This document shows, piece after piece, positions 56,763-64,000 of a DNA stretch of 64,000 nucleotides. The number at the start of each line of letters is the position of its first letter. Positions within the stretch are counted from its first letter, which is position 1. The position numbers and the translations under genes were made by a program. Source of the stretch: Odoribacter laneus YIT 12061. Its GTDB lineage: Bacteria > Bacteroidota > Bacteroidia > Bacteroidales > Marinifilaceae. The notes under the pieces are model-generated. The model searched no databases and had not been told where the DNA came from. It was given only the letters and a program-made list of their open reading frames with translations. The stretch lies in assembly GCF_000243215.1 (NCBI RefSeq), contig NZ_JH594596.1, positions 927,297 to 991,296 of the forward strand, written 5' to 3'.

Positions 56763-57470
56763 ATGGAATTTGTCGATGTGGAAGGAGTTGGGAAAGTTAA
56801 AGTAAGGAGAGGAGCTCATATTCGTTTTCTTACAGTCCGGGTAGCCGCTGGAAAAGGAGTGTGGGTGACAGTACCACGTGGTGTCAGTAAACGGCAATTA
56901 AGGGATTTTTTAGTAGAGAAGAGGGATTGGATTCTGCAGACGGGAGAGCAGATGAAACAATACGAACGGGAAACCGGATTGGGGATAAAGATCGGGGCTG
57001 AGATAAAGACTAAGTTACATGTATTGAAGATTGCAGAATCGGAGGGAGAAAAACCGGCTTACCGGATCGAAGGAAAGTATATTACACTTTGGGTCCCCCG
57101 AGGAATAAACCTGTCCGGAGTGGAAGAGATTGTTAAAAAGTTTGTGCTGGAAATATACCGGCTGGAATGCCGTCGGCTTTTGCCGGAGCGTGTCCGTTTA
57201 TTTGCGGAGAAATATGGTTTTACATATACCCGTCTGTCGTTTCGGAATAATGTATCGAATTGGGGGAGTTGTTCCCAGGACGATCACATCTGCTTAAATA
57301 TCAAACTGATGAAACTTCCCGATGAATTGATCGATTATGTGATTCTTCACGAGTTATGTCATACTTTAGAAAAGAACCATTCTGCGGCTTTTTGGGCATT
57401 GGTCAAAAAAGTTTGTCCGGATTATGCGGCGTACAGAAAGGCCCTTCGTGCTTACAATACCCGTCTTTAG
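56763..57470 (+). CDS. YgjP-like (M48/SprT-type) metallopeptidase domain protein
   Basis: The start is set at ATG 56763, preceded by GGGGGAGAT; the 235-residue protein has no signal peptide. The conserved zinc motif is HELCHTLEKNHSAAFWALV (near 195), preceded by NNVSNWGSCSQDDHICLNI, both hallmarks of the YgjP/DUF45 family. The family is predicted to be cytoplasmic zinc peptidases, often of unknown substrate and sometimes found beside restriction enzymes, which is not the case here. It overlaps the convergent lipoprotein gene by 4 bases at the 3' end. Confidence 0.87.
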   Translation: MEFVDVEGVGKVKVRRGAHIRFLTVRVAAGKGVWVTVPRGVSKRQLRDFLVEKRDWILQTGEQMKQYERETGLGIKIGAEIKTKLHVLKIAESEGEKPAYRIEGKYITLWVPRGINLSGVEEIVKKFVLEIYRLECRRLLPERVRLFAEKYGFTYTRLSFRNNVSNWGSCSQDDHICLNIKLMKLPDELIDYVILHELCHTLEKNHSAAFWALVKKVCPDYAAYRKALRAYNTRL

Positions 57471-57964
57471 TTTTGTCGTTGCATAAAGTAACTTACGTTA
57501 GCAGACAAAATACGGTCGTAAAAAGAGGGATGTAACAGCTGGAGAATAGACATATAGGACTCCGTAGTCAGTGTAAATTGTAGCACCGGATTTTGGAATT
57601 CAACGCTGCCTTCCAAGAGTAAAGGCAGTTGATCCGGAGGTGTGATTTTCAGGTAATTTTTGTGATACGAATAGGGTAAAACAGCCGGGCGCTGCCATTC
57701 CATGTAATCAATGGTCAGGCGTACACTGTCGTCTTGAAAAGTGACGACGGAGCCTTCCTTGAAAAAAGTGTAGTCTGTCAGTGAATCGCGTAGGGCTGCT
57801 TCGTCTTCCCCGGGTCGGGGCCATACGGTAATGGTTTTGTTCTGGATGACCCAACTCCCTTGCAGTTGCTCGTTTTTAGAATCGTTATCGTCGTTTCCGC
57901 AAGCAATGAATAGAAGAAGACTGATGAGATAACTGATAAATCGAAAGTTGTTGTAAATACTCAT
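57467..57964 (-). CDS. Lipocalin-like surface lipoprotein (relative of 49165-49692)
   Basis: The 165-residue protein has a lipoprotein signal (LLLFIACGNDDNDSKN) with acidic residues after the Cys, a surface-export cue. The mature chain starts with LQGSWVIQNK, a GxW-type calycin start, and later has FTLTTESYMSILQLLH, matching the pattern of the lipoprotein at 49165 (SYM-x-x-LQ). Its C-terminus is SYFMQRQN. Function unknown. The stop codon overlaps the convergent metalloprotease gene by 4 bases. Confidence 0.7.
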   Translation of the reverse strand: MSIYNNFRFISYLISLLLFIACGNDDNDSKNEQLQGSWVIQNKTITVWPRPGEDEAALRDSLTDYTFFKEGSVVTFQDDSVRLTIDYMEWQRPAVLPYSYHKNYLKITPPDQLPLLLEGSVEFQNPVLQFTLTTESYMSILQLLHPSFYDRILSANVSYFMQRQN

Positions 57965-58072
57965 TTCCGGTCGATTTTTTGTTGATAATAGATTACCTAG
58001 GAATAATACGGTGAAAAAAATAAGAGGTTATACAAATCCCCTTTTTTACTGAAATAAGTATGTAAAAAATCG

Positions 58073-58080
58073 TATCTTTG
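58073..58080 (+). promoter_or_regulatory. -7 promoter box (TATCTTTG) for mrp
   Basis: A perfect TAnnTTTG match lies 65 bases upstream of the mrp ATG at 58146. The -33 region is T-rich but without an exact TTTG. Confidence 0.5.
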
Positions 58081-58145
58081 TGTCAGGAAGATATCCTGGA
58101 CAAAGGGAAATTCGGAGTAAAAAAGAAAAATAAAATTTTAAAAAT

Positions 58146-59231
58146 ATGTTACAAAACCAATTAAAACACATACGGGACATTCTGTCGGAAGTAAAGTATC
58201 CGGGAACGTCTAAAGATATTGTATCCTTGGATATGGTGCAAGGAATTAAAATCGAAGGAGAAAAAGTGATTTTCCGTTTAGTGTTTCAGAAAGCAAATGA
58301 TCCTTTTGTATCTGCCGTAAAAAAGAAGTGCGAGGCGGCCATACGGGAAAATACGGAGTTTAAGGACATAGACATGGAAGTTGTTTTCCAGCAGGATTTA
58401 GAACGACCTTTGTCTTTGGAAAAAGTTTCCTATATTATTGCTGTTTCTTCGGGAAAAGGAGGAGTCGGCAAATCGACCGTTGCGGCAAATCTGGCTGTTG
58501 CCTTGGCTTTGCAAGGTTATAAGGTCGGTTTAGTAGATGCTGATATTTTCGGACCTTCTATACCAAAAATGTTTGGTTGTGAAGAGGCTCAACCTTATAT
58601 GACGGAAGTGGATGGTAAAGAATATATTGTTCCGGTCGAAAAATATGGGGTAAAATTGCTGTCTATTGGTTTTTTTGTAGATCCGGCTTCTGCAACGGTA
58701 TGGAGAGGGCCTATGGCTTCCAACGCCTTGAAACAAATGGTGGAACAGGGGTATTGGGAAGAATTGGATTATATGCTGATCGATTTACCTCCCGGCACGA
58801 GTGATATCCACCTGACGTTGGTGCAAACTGTGGCGTTGACGGGAGCTATTGTAGTGACGACTCCCCAACAGGTTGCTTTGGCCGATGCCGTCAAAGGGAT
58901 TAATATGTTTGAGTCTCCCGGTATTCAAGTTCCTGTTTTGGGACTCGTTGAAAATATGTCATGGTTTACTCCTGCCGAATTACCGGAAAATAAGTATTAT
59001 CTCTTTGGGAAAGAAGGCGGTAAACTACTGGCAGAAGAGAAAGGATTGCGTTTGTTGGGACAAATACCGGTGGTACAGCGTATTTGCGAGGGAGGTGATG
59101 CCGGCACACCCGTCGCTTTGGATCCGGATTCTATTACAGGGAAAGCATTTACAGAGCTGGCTGAGCATGTCGTAGAGGCAGTAGAAGCTACTCCGGATCA
59201 GGCTCGTCGAGTGAGAGTCCAGAGACATTGA
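58146..59231 (+). CDS. mrp: Mrp/NBP35 family iron-sulfur cluster carrier ATPase
   Basis: The 361-residue protein (also named ApbC) binds and transfers 4Fe-4S clusters. A short N-terminal MIP18/DUF59-like domain (about 1-90) is followed by the P-loop ATPase with deviant Walker A SSGKGGVGKSTVAANLA (near 103), VDADIFGPSIPKMFG and YMLIDLPPGTSDIHL. The CxxC cluster site usual near the C-terminus of this family is not obvious: ENMSWFTPAELPENKYYLFG appears where CPHCG would be expected in many relatives. This Cys-less variant could bind clusters differently. It lies 67 bases upstream of tsaE. Confidence 0.92.
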   Translation: MLQNQLKHIRDILSEVKYPGTSKDIVSLDMVQGIKIEGEKVIFRLVFQKANDPFVSAVKKKCEAAIRENTEFKDIDMEVVFQQDLERPLSLEKVSYIIAVSSGKGGVGKSTVAANLAVALALQGYKVGLVDADIFGPSIPKMFGCEEAQPYMTEVDGKEYIVPVEKYGVKLLSIGFFVDPASATVWRGPMASNALKQMVEQGYWEELDYMLIDLPPGTSDIHLTLVQTVALTGAIVVTTPQQVALADAVKGINMFESPGIQVPVLGLVENMSWFTPAELPENKYYLFGKEGGKLLAEEKGLRLLGQIPVVQRICEGGDAGTPVALDPDSITGKAFTELAEHVVEAVEATPDQARRVRVQRH

Positions 59232-59298
59232 AAAGAAACCCGCGTATGAAAAATCTTTATAAAAGATCGTCTAAAGAATGCTTAAAAAGGAAGGGAAT

Positions 59299-59715
59299 AT
59301 GAAGTGGACAATAAATAGCCTGGAAGAGCTTCAGGAGGTGGCCCGGAAGTTTTTGGAATATGTGGGGGAGAGGAAAATTTTTGCTCTTTACGGGGCAATG
59401 GGTGTGGGGAAAACCACTTTTGTAAAAGCAATAGGGAATTGTGCCGGAGTTACGGATGATATCAGTTCGCCTACTTTTGCGATTGTAAATGAATATCAGA
59501 CAAAGACGGGAAAAGTCATATACCATTTTGATTTTTATCGTATAAATACCATAGCGGAAGCGATGGATTTTGGGTATGAAGAATATTTTTACGGAGGAGC
59601 TCCCTGTTTTATCGAATGGCCTGAAAAAATTGCTGAGTTGTTACCTTCGGATACCGTGGGTTGCTATTTTACAGAATTACCAAACGGAAGCCGGGAACTG
59701 GAAGTAAAACTTTAA
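59299..59715 (+). CDS. tsaE: tRNA threonylcarbamoyladenosine biosynthesis ATPase TsaE
   Basis: The ATG at 59299, preceded by AAGGAAGGGAAT, gives 138 residues. The P-loop is ALYGAMGVGKTTFVKAI near residue 32; further motifs are SSPTFAIVNEY and HFDFYRI, and FIEWPEKI near 105. With TsaB and TsaD it drives t6A formation at position 37 of ANN-decoding tRNAs. Adjacent to alanine dehydrogenase, an order I recall from other Bacteroidales. Confidence 0.95.
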   Translation: MKWTINSLEELQEVARKFLEYVGERKIFALYGAMGVGKTTFVKAIGNCAGVTDDISSPTFAIVNEYQTKTGKVIYHFDFYRINTIAEAMDFGYEEYFYGGAPCFIEWPEKIAELLPSDTVGCYFTELPNGSRELEVKL

Positions 59716-59756
59716 GGAAAAGGTAGATAAAAACAAGATTTATAAAACGTTCAGCT

Positions 59757-60971
59757 ATGGATAATACCGGTAATAGGGGGCCTTTGGGAAAAGAGTGGTT
59801 ATTCTGTCAGGAAAAGCATATCTTTTTGAGTAAAAAACAGAAAAAGTTGGTACTCGGTATTCCCTATGAACTGGATAAAAATGAAAATCGAGTGTGTTTG
59901 ACTCCGGAGTCTGTGCAGATACTTGTCTCTATGGGGCATACCGTCTTATTACAAAGGGGAGCGGGGATGAATGCCAATTATTCGGATACAGAATATTGTG
60001 ATTCCGGAGCTTTTATTGTAGAAACAGCCACAGAAGTTTATACAGCCGATATCGTTTTAAAAGCAACTTCTGTTTCCTTACCGGAAGCGCGGTTGATGCA
60101 TGATAAGCAGATTATTCTTTCTCCGTTAAAATTATTTGATCTGCGGAAAGAAGCTGTTATGGAGATGATGCAGAAAAAGGTAACAGCTTTGGGGTTTGAT
60201 TTTATAAAGGATGAAGATGGTTTTTATCCGGTGATGCGGATTATGAGTGAGATTGCCGGAAATTGCGCCATTATGATTGCCAGTGAATATTTGGGGAATT
60301 CCCGGGGAGGTAAAGGTGTCATATTGGGAGGGATAAGTGGGATTACTCCGACAGAGGTGGTTATTCTGGGGGCAGGGACTTTGGGGGAATACGCGGCTCG
60401 TACGGCTTTGGGACTGGGAGCAACAGTGAAAGTGTTTGATCATTCTGTAAACCGGTTACGGCAACTGACGACGAAGTTAGGACAACGAATTTATACTTCT
60501 GTCTTTCACAAACCCGTATTGGAGCGGGCTCTGTCAACAACCGATGTGTTGGTCGGTGCCATGCGGTGTTTTGGAAATGAGGAAGATATAGTGGTCAGCG
60601 AAGAGCAGGTGAAATTAATGAAAAGAGGATCCGTTATCGTCGATTTGTCAATCGATCAGGGAGGATGTATCGGTACTTCCGGTCCAACGACTCACGAACA
60701 TCCCACTTATGCTTATGAAGGCGTCATCCATTATTGTGTTCCCAATGTACTTTCAAGAGTAGCCCGGACAGCTTCCATCGCTTTTAGCAATGTTTTTTTA
60801 CCTTTACTACAGGAAGTAGCTTGGGCCGGAGGTTTTCCGAATGCTATCCGGAACAATGCGGGATTGAGAAATGGTGTTTATATTTATAACGGGATTCTCA
60901 CTAAAGAAGCGATTGCAGATAAATTCGGCTTGCTTTCCAGAGATATAAACTTATTGATCGCCGCTTTGTAA
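59757..60971 (+). CDS. ald: Alanine dehydrogenase
   Basis: The 404-residue NAD-dependent enzyme interconverts L-alanine and pyruvate plus ammonia. The alanine dehydrogenase/PNT N-terminal domain (GIPYELDKNENRVCLTPESV, VLLQRGAGMNANYSD) is followed by the Rossmann domain with VVILGAGTLGEYAARTALGL near 203, then VDLSIDQGGCIGTSGPTTHE. The first ~30 residues (MDNTGNRGPLGKEWLFC...) are an extension relative to many homologs. It may assimilate or release ammonium. Probably in the tsaE transcript (41-base gap). Confidence 0.94.
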   Translation: MDNTGNRGPLGKEWLFCQEKHIFLSKKQKKLVLGIPYELDKNENRVCLTPESVQILVSMGHTVLLQRGAGMNANYSDTEYCDSGAFIVETATEVYTADIVLKATSVSLPEARLMHDKQIILSPLKLFDLRKEAVMEMMQKKVTALGFDFIKDEDGFYPVMRIMSEIAGNCAIMIASEYLGNSRGGKGVILGGISGITPTEVVILGAGTLGEYAARTALGLGATVKVFDHSVNRLRQLTTKLGQRIYTSVFHKPVLERALSTTDVLVGAMRCFGNEEDIVVSEEQVKLMKRGSVIVDLSIDQGGCIGTSGPTTHEHPTYAYEGVIHYCVPNVLSRVARTASIAFSNVFLPLLQEVAWAGGFPNAIRNNAGLRNGVYIYNGILTKEAIADKFGLLSRDINLLIAAL

Positions 60972-61068
60972 AAACCGAACTTGCCTCTCCTTTCCGATTA
61001 TCGTCGTTGGGTGAGTTACTTGTTCGCTTTAGAATGCTGCCTCTGTCAATATCGTTTATCTTATGCTG

Positions 61069-61106
61069 GAATTACACATTAGGGACGTGCCCTTTTGTGT
61101 AATTTT
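61069..61106. repeat. Palindromic repeat, copy B (diverged arm)
   Basis: Left arm AATTACACATTAGGG and centre ACGTG match copy A; the right arm reads CCCTTTTGTGTAATT, differing from the perfect arm CCCTAATGTGTAATT by two bases at 61094-61095. The change creates a TTTG used by the next promoter. Confidence 0.8.
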
Positions 61107-61125
61107 AAATAAGCTTGTACTTTTG
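61094..61125 (+). promoter_or_regulatory. Consensus promoter (TTTG-N20-TACTTTTG) for the DUF4923 gene, embedded in palindrome copy B
   Basis: TTTG (61094-61097), exactly 20 bases, then TACTTTTG (61118-61125); the ATG is at 61149. The TTTG is formed by the two substitutions that distinguish this palindrome copy from the others. Confidence 0.72.
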
Positions 61126-61148
61126 TATGTTTTAATAAATATTATGTT

Positions 61149-61751
61149 ATGAAAAATTTTTGTATAAAAAGCGTCGTCTTTCTGTCTTTCGTTTTGATAA
61201 ATAGTGGAATACTTTGTGCTCAATCTTTAGAAGATTTGTTGAAATCTGAGACAGCAAAAAAAATGTTGAATACAGTAAAAGAAAAAACGGGAGTTAAAAG
61301 TATAGAGGGAACCTGGCAATATGAAGGGGCTGCGTGTCAGTTTAAAAGTGATGATTTGCTCCAAAAAGCCGGAGGGATAGCTATGGCAGAAGGAATGAAA
61401 ACAAAATTAGAAGCGGCTTATGCTAAAGCTGGAATTGTATCTGGAAACTTATCGTATACTTTTTCTGCCGATTCAACGTTTACCAGTCAGTTTGGTCAAA
61501 AAACTTTTAAGGGTACTTATTCTTATAATGCTTCGACAGGAATTTTAACGCTTAATTATTATTCACTTTTCCGTATGGAAGCTAGTGTGGTAAAAACATT
61601 AAAGGGTATTTCTATATTGTTTGATGCCGATCGGTTGTTGAAATTTGTTACCCTGTTGTCTGGTATTTCCAAGAGCTCTACTTTAGCTGCCGTGGGTAAA
61701 GTTGCAGCACAATATGATGGAATGAGATTGGGATTTGAATTAAAACAATAA
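61149..61751 (+). CDS. DUF4923 family secreted protein
   Basis: The 200-residue protein has a signal peptide (SVVFLSFVLINSGILCAQ). The mature part has SIEGTWQYEGAACQFKSDDL, then YTFSADSTFTSQFGQKTFKG, which are typical of DUF4923, a lipocalin-like beta-rich family of Bacteroidota. Function unknown; it is predicted periplasmic or outer-membrane-associated. It lies between palindromic repeat copies B and C, has its own consensus promoter, and ends in a strong terminator. Confidence 0.8.
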   Translation: MKNFCIKSVVFLSFVLINSGILCAQSLEDLLKSETAKKMLNTVKEKTGVKSIEGTWQYEGAACQFKSDDLLQKAGGIAMAEGMKTKLEAAYAKAGIVSGNLSYTFSADSTFTSQFGQKTFKGTYSYNASTGILTLNYYSLFRMEASVVKTLKGISILFDADRLLKFVTLLSGISKSSTLAAVGKVAAQYDGMRLGFELKQ

Positions 61752-61779
61752 CGTAACTTTGTCCGATAGTAAATTCGCC

Positions 61780-61828
61780 AGGCAATTCCTGTAAAGAAAT
61801 TATTTTTACAGGGATTGCCTGAATTTTT
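61780..61828 (+). terminator. Intrinsic terminator of the DUF4923 gene
   Basis: AGGCAATTCCTGTAAA (61780-61795) pairs with TTTACAGGGATTGCCT (61805-61820), with one G-U pair, followed by GAATTTTT. Confidence 0.85.
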
Positions 61829-61990
61829 AGATTATTAGGCGGTTTGCCTGTTATTTTTAATTTGTGTTTAAACTCTATTATAGAATATGAGGGGAAAAAG
61901 TAGCTATGGAATTAAAAAAGAAAATCAGGTTTATGTTGTATGATTCGGTTCCTTATGAACTTTATTTGAATATTCGGGGAAAAGGGAAAA

Positions 61991-62025
61991 AATTACACAC
62001 TAGGGCACGTCCCTAATGTGTAAAA
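61991..62025. repeat. Palindromic repeat, copy C
   Basis: TTACACACTAGGG and CCCTAATGTGTAA flank the centre CACGT; one base pair becomes G-U. The centre is in the opposite orientation to copies A and B. Confidence 0.8.
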
Positions 62026-62062
62026 GTTGTATATTTACAGATAATGGGAATGCCTGGTGAAT

Positions 62063-62100
62063 AAATTACACATTAGGGCACGTCCCTAGTGTGTAAAAAG
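62063..62100. repeat. Palindromic repeat, copy D, adjoining the M28 peptidase ribosome-binding site
   Basis: TTACACATTAGGG and CCCTAGTGTGTAA flank CACGT. The repeat ends 10 bases before the ATG at 62111 and runs into AAAGGGAGG, the likely ribosome-binding site, so a hairpin here would border the translation start. Confidence 0.8.
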
Positions 62101-62110
62101 GGAGGTTATT

Positions 62111-63751
62111 ATGAAAAGATATATGTATGGTTTAGGAATAATGGTGGGGATGTTGGGATGTGTGGTATCTAGGTCTTCAGAGGAAATAGAATTAGCGAAA
62201 CGGACTGTTACAATTGAGAAATTGAGACAGCATACAGAAATACTAGCGGATGATTCCTGTCAGGGGAGGAAACCTTTTTCAGAAGGGGCGCAAAGGGCTG
62301 TGAATTACATAGCGGGGCAAATGAAAGAAATCGGATTGAAGCCTTTTCGGGGAAATTCTTATTTACAGGAAGTTCCTTTGGTATTGTCGGTCACTGAAGT
62401 CTCGCCGGAGATGTGTCTAAGAACTCCAAAACAAAATAGGATTTTACGCAGATCTGATGATTTTATCGCTTTTACCGCAAGGATAGAACCATCCATTGAG
62501 ATAGAAGAGGCTGAATTGGTATTTGCAGGTTATGGTATTGTCGCTCCCGAATATGGAAAGAACGATTATGCAGGTATTGAAAATCCCCAAAATAAAATAG
62601 CTGTAGTTTTAATTAATGATCCGGGATTGGGGAAAGGGGATGATTCTTATTTTAAAGGGGATGTAATGACTTATTACGGTCGTTGGACGTATAAATTTGA
62701 AGAGGGAGCCAGACAGGGATTGAAGGGGGTTTTGATTATTCATGAATCTTATGGAGCCGGTTATCCTTGGAGTGTACCTCAAAATTCTGCAAAAGCGAAG
62801 TTGTATATCGATGAAGATCAGCAAAATTATACCTGTGCTTTAACCGGTTGGTTACAGGCTGACGTGGCTGGAACTTTACTGGAAGATTGCGGGTTGGAGT
62901 TGGAAAAGTTGAAAGAGGCCGCAAAATTGCCGGAATTCCACCCTTTCTCCTTAAAGTCTTTTGTTTCTGTCTCTCTGAAAAATAAATTTGTAAAACAGAC
63001 AAGTCCCAATGTGATCGGATACATTGAAGGTTCCGGAAAAACTGACGAGAGCATTGTTTACCTGGCCCATTGGGATCATTTGGGATACGGTACTCCGATT
63101 GATGGAGATTCGATCATCAACGGGGCTACGGATAATGCTACGGCTGTAGCTTGGTTACTTGAAACGGCCCGCTGTTTTCATGCCTTAAAGGAAAAACCTC
63201 GCCGGAATGTTATTTTTCTTTCTCCGACCTGTGAAGAAACAGGGTTCTGGGGTACGAAATATTATGTTGATCACCCGCTTTTTCCTATAACAAAAATAGC
63301 TGCTGTTATCAATCTGGACGTCATTCCTTTATGGGGAGAAAATAAGGATGTGACCATAACAGGATATGGACATTCCACTTTGGACGAAAGTGTAGCTGAA
63401 TTAGCTTCTGCTTACGATCGCTACGTCCTGCCAGATCCGGACGCCCATAACGGTATGTTTTACCGTTCCGATCATTTCCCTTTTGTACAGAAAGGGATTC
63501 CTGCGATGTTTGCGAAAGGATGGAATGACAATCGTAGACATGGAAAGGAATGGGCAAAGGAAAAAATCAAGCACTATTGGATAGAAATTTACCATAAGCC
63601 TACGGATCAGACGCATCCGGAAACGGACGATTACGGTGGATTAATGCAAGAAGTAAAATTATTTTTCGATTTGGGTTATCTCTGGGCCAATACGGAAGAT
63701 TATCCCCAATGGAAACCAGAATCTGAATTTGCCCGTATTTTGGAGCGATAA
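62111..63751 (+). CDS. M28 family zinc aminopeptidase, lipoprotein
   Basis: The 546-residue protein has a lipoprotein signal peptide (GMLGCVVS). A PA domain insert (about 120-300) precedes and interrupts the M28 catalytic domain. Zinc and catalytic residues follow the family order: HWDHLGYG (about 319-326), GATDNATAVAWLLE (about 338), TCEETGFWGTKY (about 374), INLDVIPL (about 400) and the last zinc His in YRSDHFPFVQKGIPA (about 452). M28 enzymes remove N-terminal residues from peptides. It is likely periplasmic. Palindromic repeats abut its 5' end. Confidence 0.9.
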   Translation: MKRYMYGLGIMVGMLGCVVSRSSEEIELAKRTVTIEKLRQHTEILADDSCQGRKPFSEGAQRAVNYIAGQMKEIGLKPFRGNSYLQEVPLVLSVTEVSPEMCLRTPKQNRILRRSDDFIAFTARIEPSIEIEEAELVFAGYGIVAPEYGKNDYAGIENPQNKIAVVLINDPGLGKGDDSYFKGDVMTYYGRWTYKFEEGARQGLKGVLIIHESYGAGYPWSVPQNSAKAKLYIDEDQQNYTCALTGWLQADVAGTLLEDCGLELEKLKEAAKLPEFHPFSLKSFVSVSLKNKFVKQTSPNVIGYIEGSGKTDESIVYLAHWDHLGYGTPIDGDSIINGATDNATAVAWLLETARCFHALKEKPRRNVIFLSPTCEETGFWGTKYYVDHPLFPITKIAAVINLDVIPLWGENKDVTITGYGHSTLDESVAELASAYDRYVLPDPDAHNGMFYRSDHFPFVQKGIPAMFAKGWNDNRRHGKEWAKEKIKHYWIEIYHKPTDQTHPETDDYGGLMQEVKLFFDLGYLWANTEDYPQWKPESEFARILER

Positions 63752-63871
63752 ACAGGGATTTTTTGTCAAGAGGTAAAATGTTTATTTCTAGTGAGTAATC
63801 TTTCAATCTTTTATGGGAAAAAATAATCGTTCCACTGATGTATCTGGATTTACGGACATTTTTTATAAAAA

Positions 63872-63907
63872 AAGGATGACCAAAATCCTTACATTCTGGT
63901 CATCCTT
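63872..63907 (-). terminator. Intrinsic terminator of the incoming minus-strand gene
   Basis: AAGGATGACCA (63872-63882) pairs perfectly with TGGTCATCCTT (63897-63907). On the minus strand the stem is followed by a run of T (63866-63873), and it lies just after the stop at 63928. Confidence 0.8.
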
Positions 63908-63927
63908 CCCTATAAATTTACCTGTGT

Positions 63928-64000
63928 CTATTCGGCTGCAGGCATAAATATCACTTTTCCGAGCTGTGAGTTATCTACTTGGTGGAAAATCACCTGTTCG
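63928..64000 (-). CDS. C-terminal end of an unidentified protein, continuing beyond the window
   Basis: The minus strand has an open frame from the window edge to TAG at 63930-63928. It encodes 23 residues ending QVDNSQLGKVIFMPAAE. The terminator directly downstream supports a real gene end. The fragment is too short to identify a family. Confidence 0.6.
   Translation of the reverse strand, partial: EQVIFHQVDNSQLGKVIFMPAAE

Larger units (their letters stand above)
61752..62110. other. Intergenic region with a terminator and two palindromic repeats
   Basis: The left part holds the DUF4923 terminator (61780-61828), an AT-rich stretch without a gene follows, and the right end has repeat copies C and D, 37 bases apart, directly before the M28 peptidase gene. 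Confidence 0.6.

Noticed and set aside
1-64000. CRISPR array, transposase, integrase or phage genes
   Set aside because: No regularly spaced direct repeats and no such protein motifs were seen on either strand.

Overview
The window is a stretch of chromosome from a gut-type Bacteroidota, order Bacteroidales. Evidence: promoters of the TTTG-N20-TAnnTTTG type rather than sigma-70 boxes, lipoproteins with acidic residues after the lipobox cysteine, BACON and PEGA surface proteins, the rpmB-rpmG-DUF4295 ribosomal cluster, DUF4491 and DUF4923 proteins, and a hybrid two-component sensor with a periplasmic binding-protein-like sensor. The base composition and the sulfonation cluster would fit a relative of Odoribacter, but genus cannot be fixed from this sequence alone. 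No rRNA, tRNA, CRISPR array, transposase or integrase was seen.

Layout. 1-9112: a surface or envelope locus. The 3' end of a formylglycine-generating-enzyme/C-type-lectin-fold gene is followed by three tandem PEGA-repeat paralogs with near-identical N-termini but different C-terminal display modules, then an MltC-like lytic transglycosylase. The last ~115 bases of the first gene look like the variable region of a diversity-generating retroelement. 9113-9829: an intergenic region with two ~190-base imperfect hairpins sharing a covarying core. 9830-14605: an S9 peptidase lipoprotein, recA, bcp, a DUF4491 membrane protein and a hotdog thioesterase. 14625-20218: cysQ-cysC-cysD-cysN-sulfotransferase, a PAPS-making and PAPS-using cluster with no reductive genes. 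20508-24826: an M3 peptidase, a flavinylated NosR/NapH-like membrane protein and the ribosomal protein cluster. 25042-28155: a hybrid histidine kinase. 28156-29331: a long noncoding stretch. 29332-39169: uvrA, a small monooxygenase, an NSS transporter, guaA, a DHH phosphoesterase and a patatin. 39340-45437: pheT together with the de novo NAD genes nadB, nadC and nadA. 45621-48836: slyD, aroC and a dicarboxylate/glutamate symporter. 49165-57964: surface lipoproteins (two BACON plus BspA-like repeat proteins, two lipocalin-like), a second S9 peptidase and a YgjP-like metalloprotease. 58146-60971: mrp, tsaE and alanine dehydrogenase. 61070-64000: a DUF4923 protein and an M28 peptidase flanked by copies of a palindromic repeat, then the end of an incoming gene.

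How the genes work together. Most of the window is housekeeping (recA, uvrA, guaA, pheT, NAD, chorismate, ribosomal proteins). The accessory interest lies in the PEGA/C-type-lectin array with a probable hypervariable member, the dedicated sulfonation cluster (sulfate to APS to PAPS to a sulfonated product, with cysQ clearing PAP), the paired structured intergenic elements near 9.2-9.6 kb, and a four-copy palindromic repeat. One copy of that palindrome appears to have been converted into part of a promoter.
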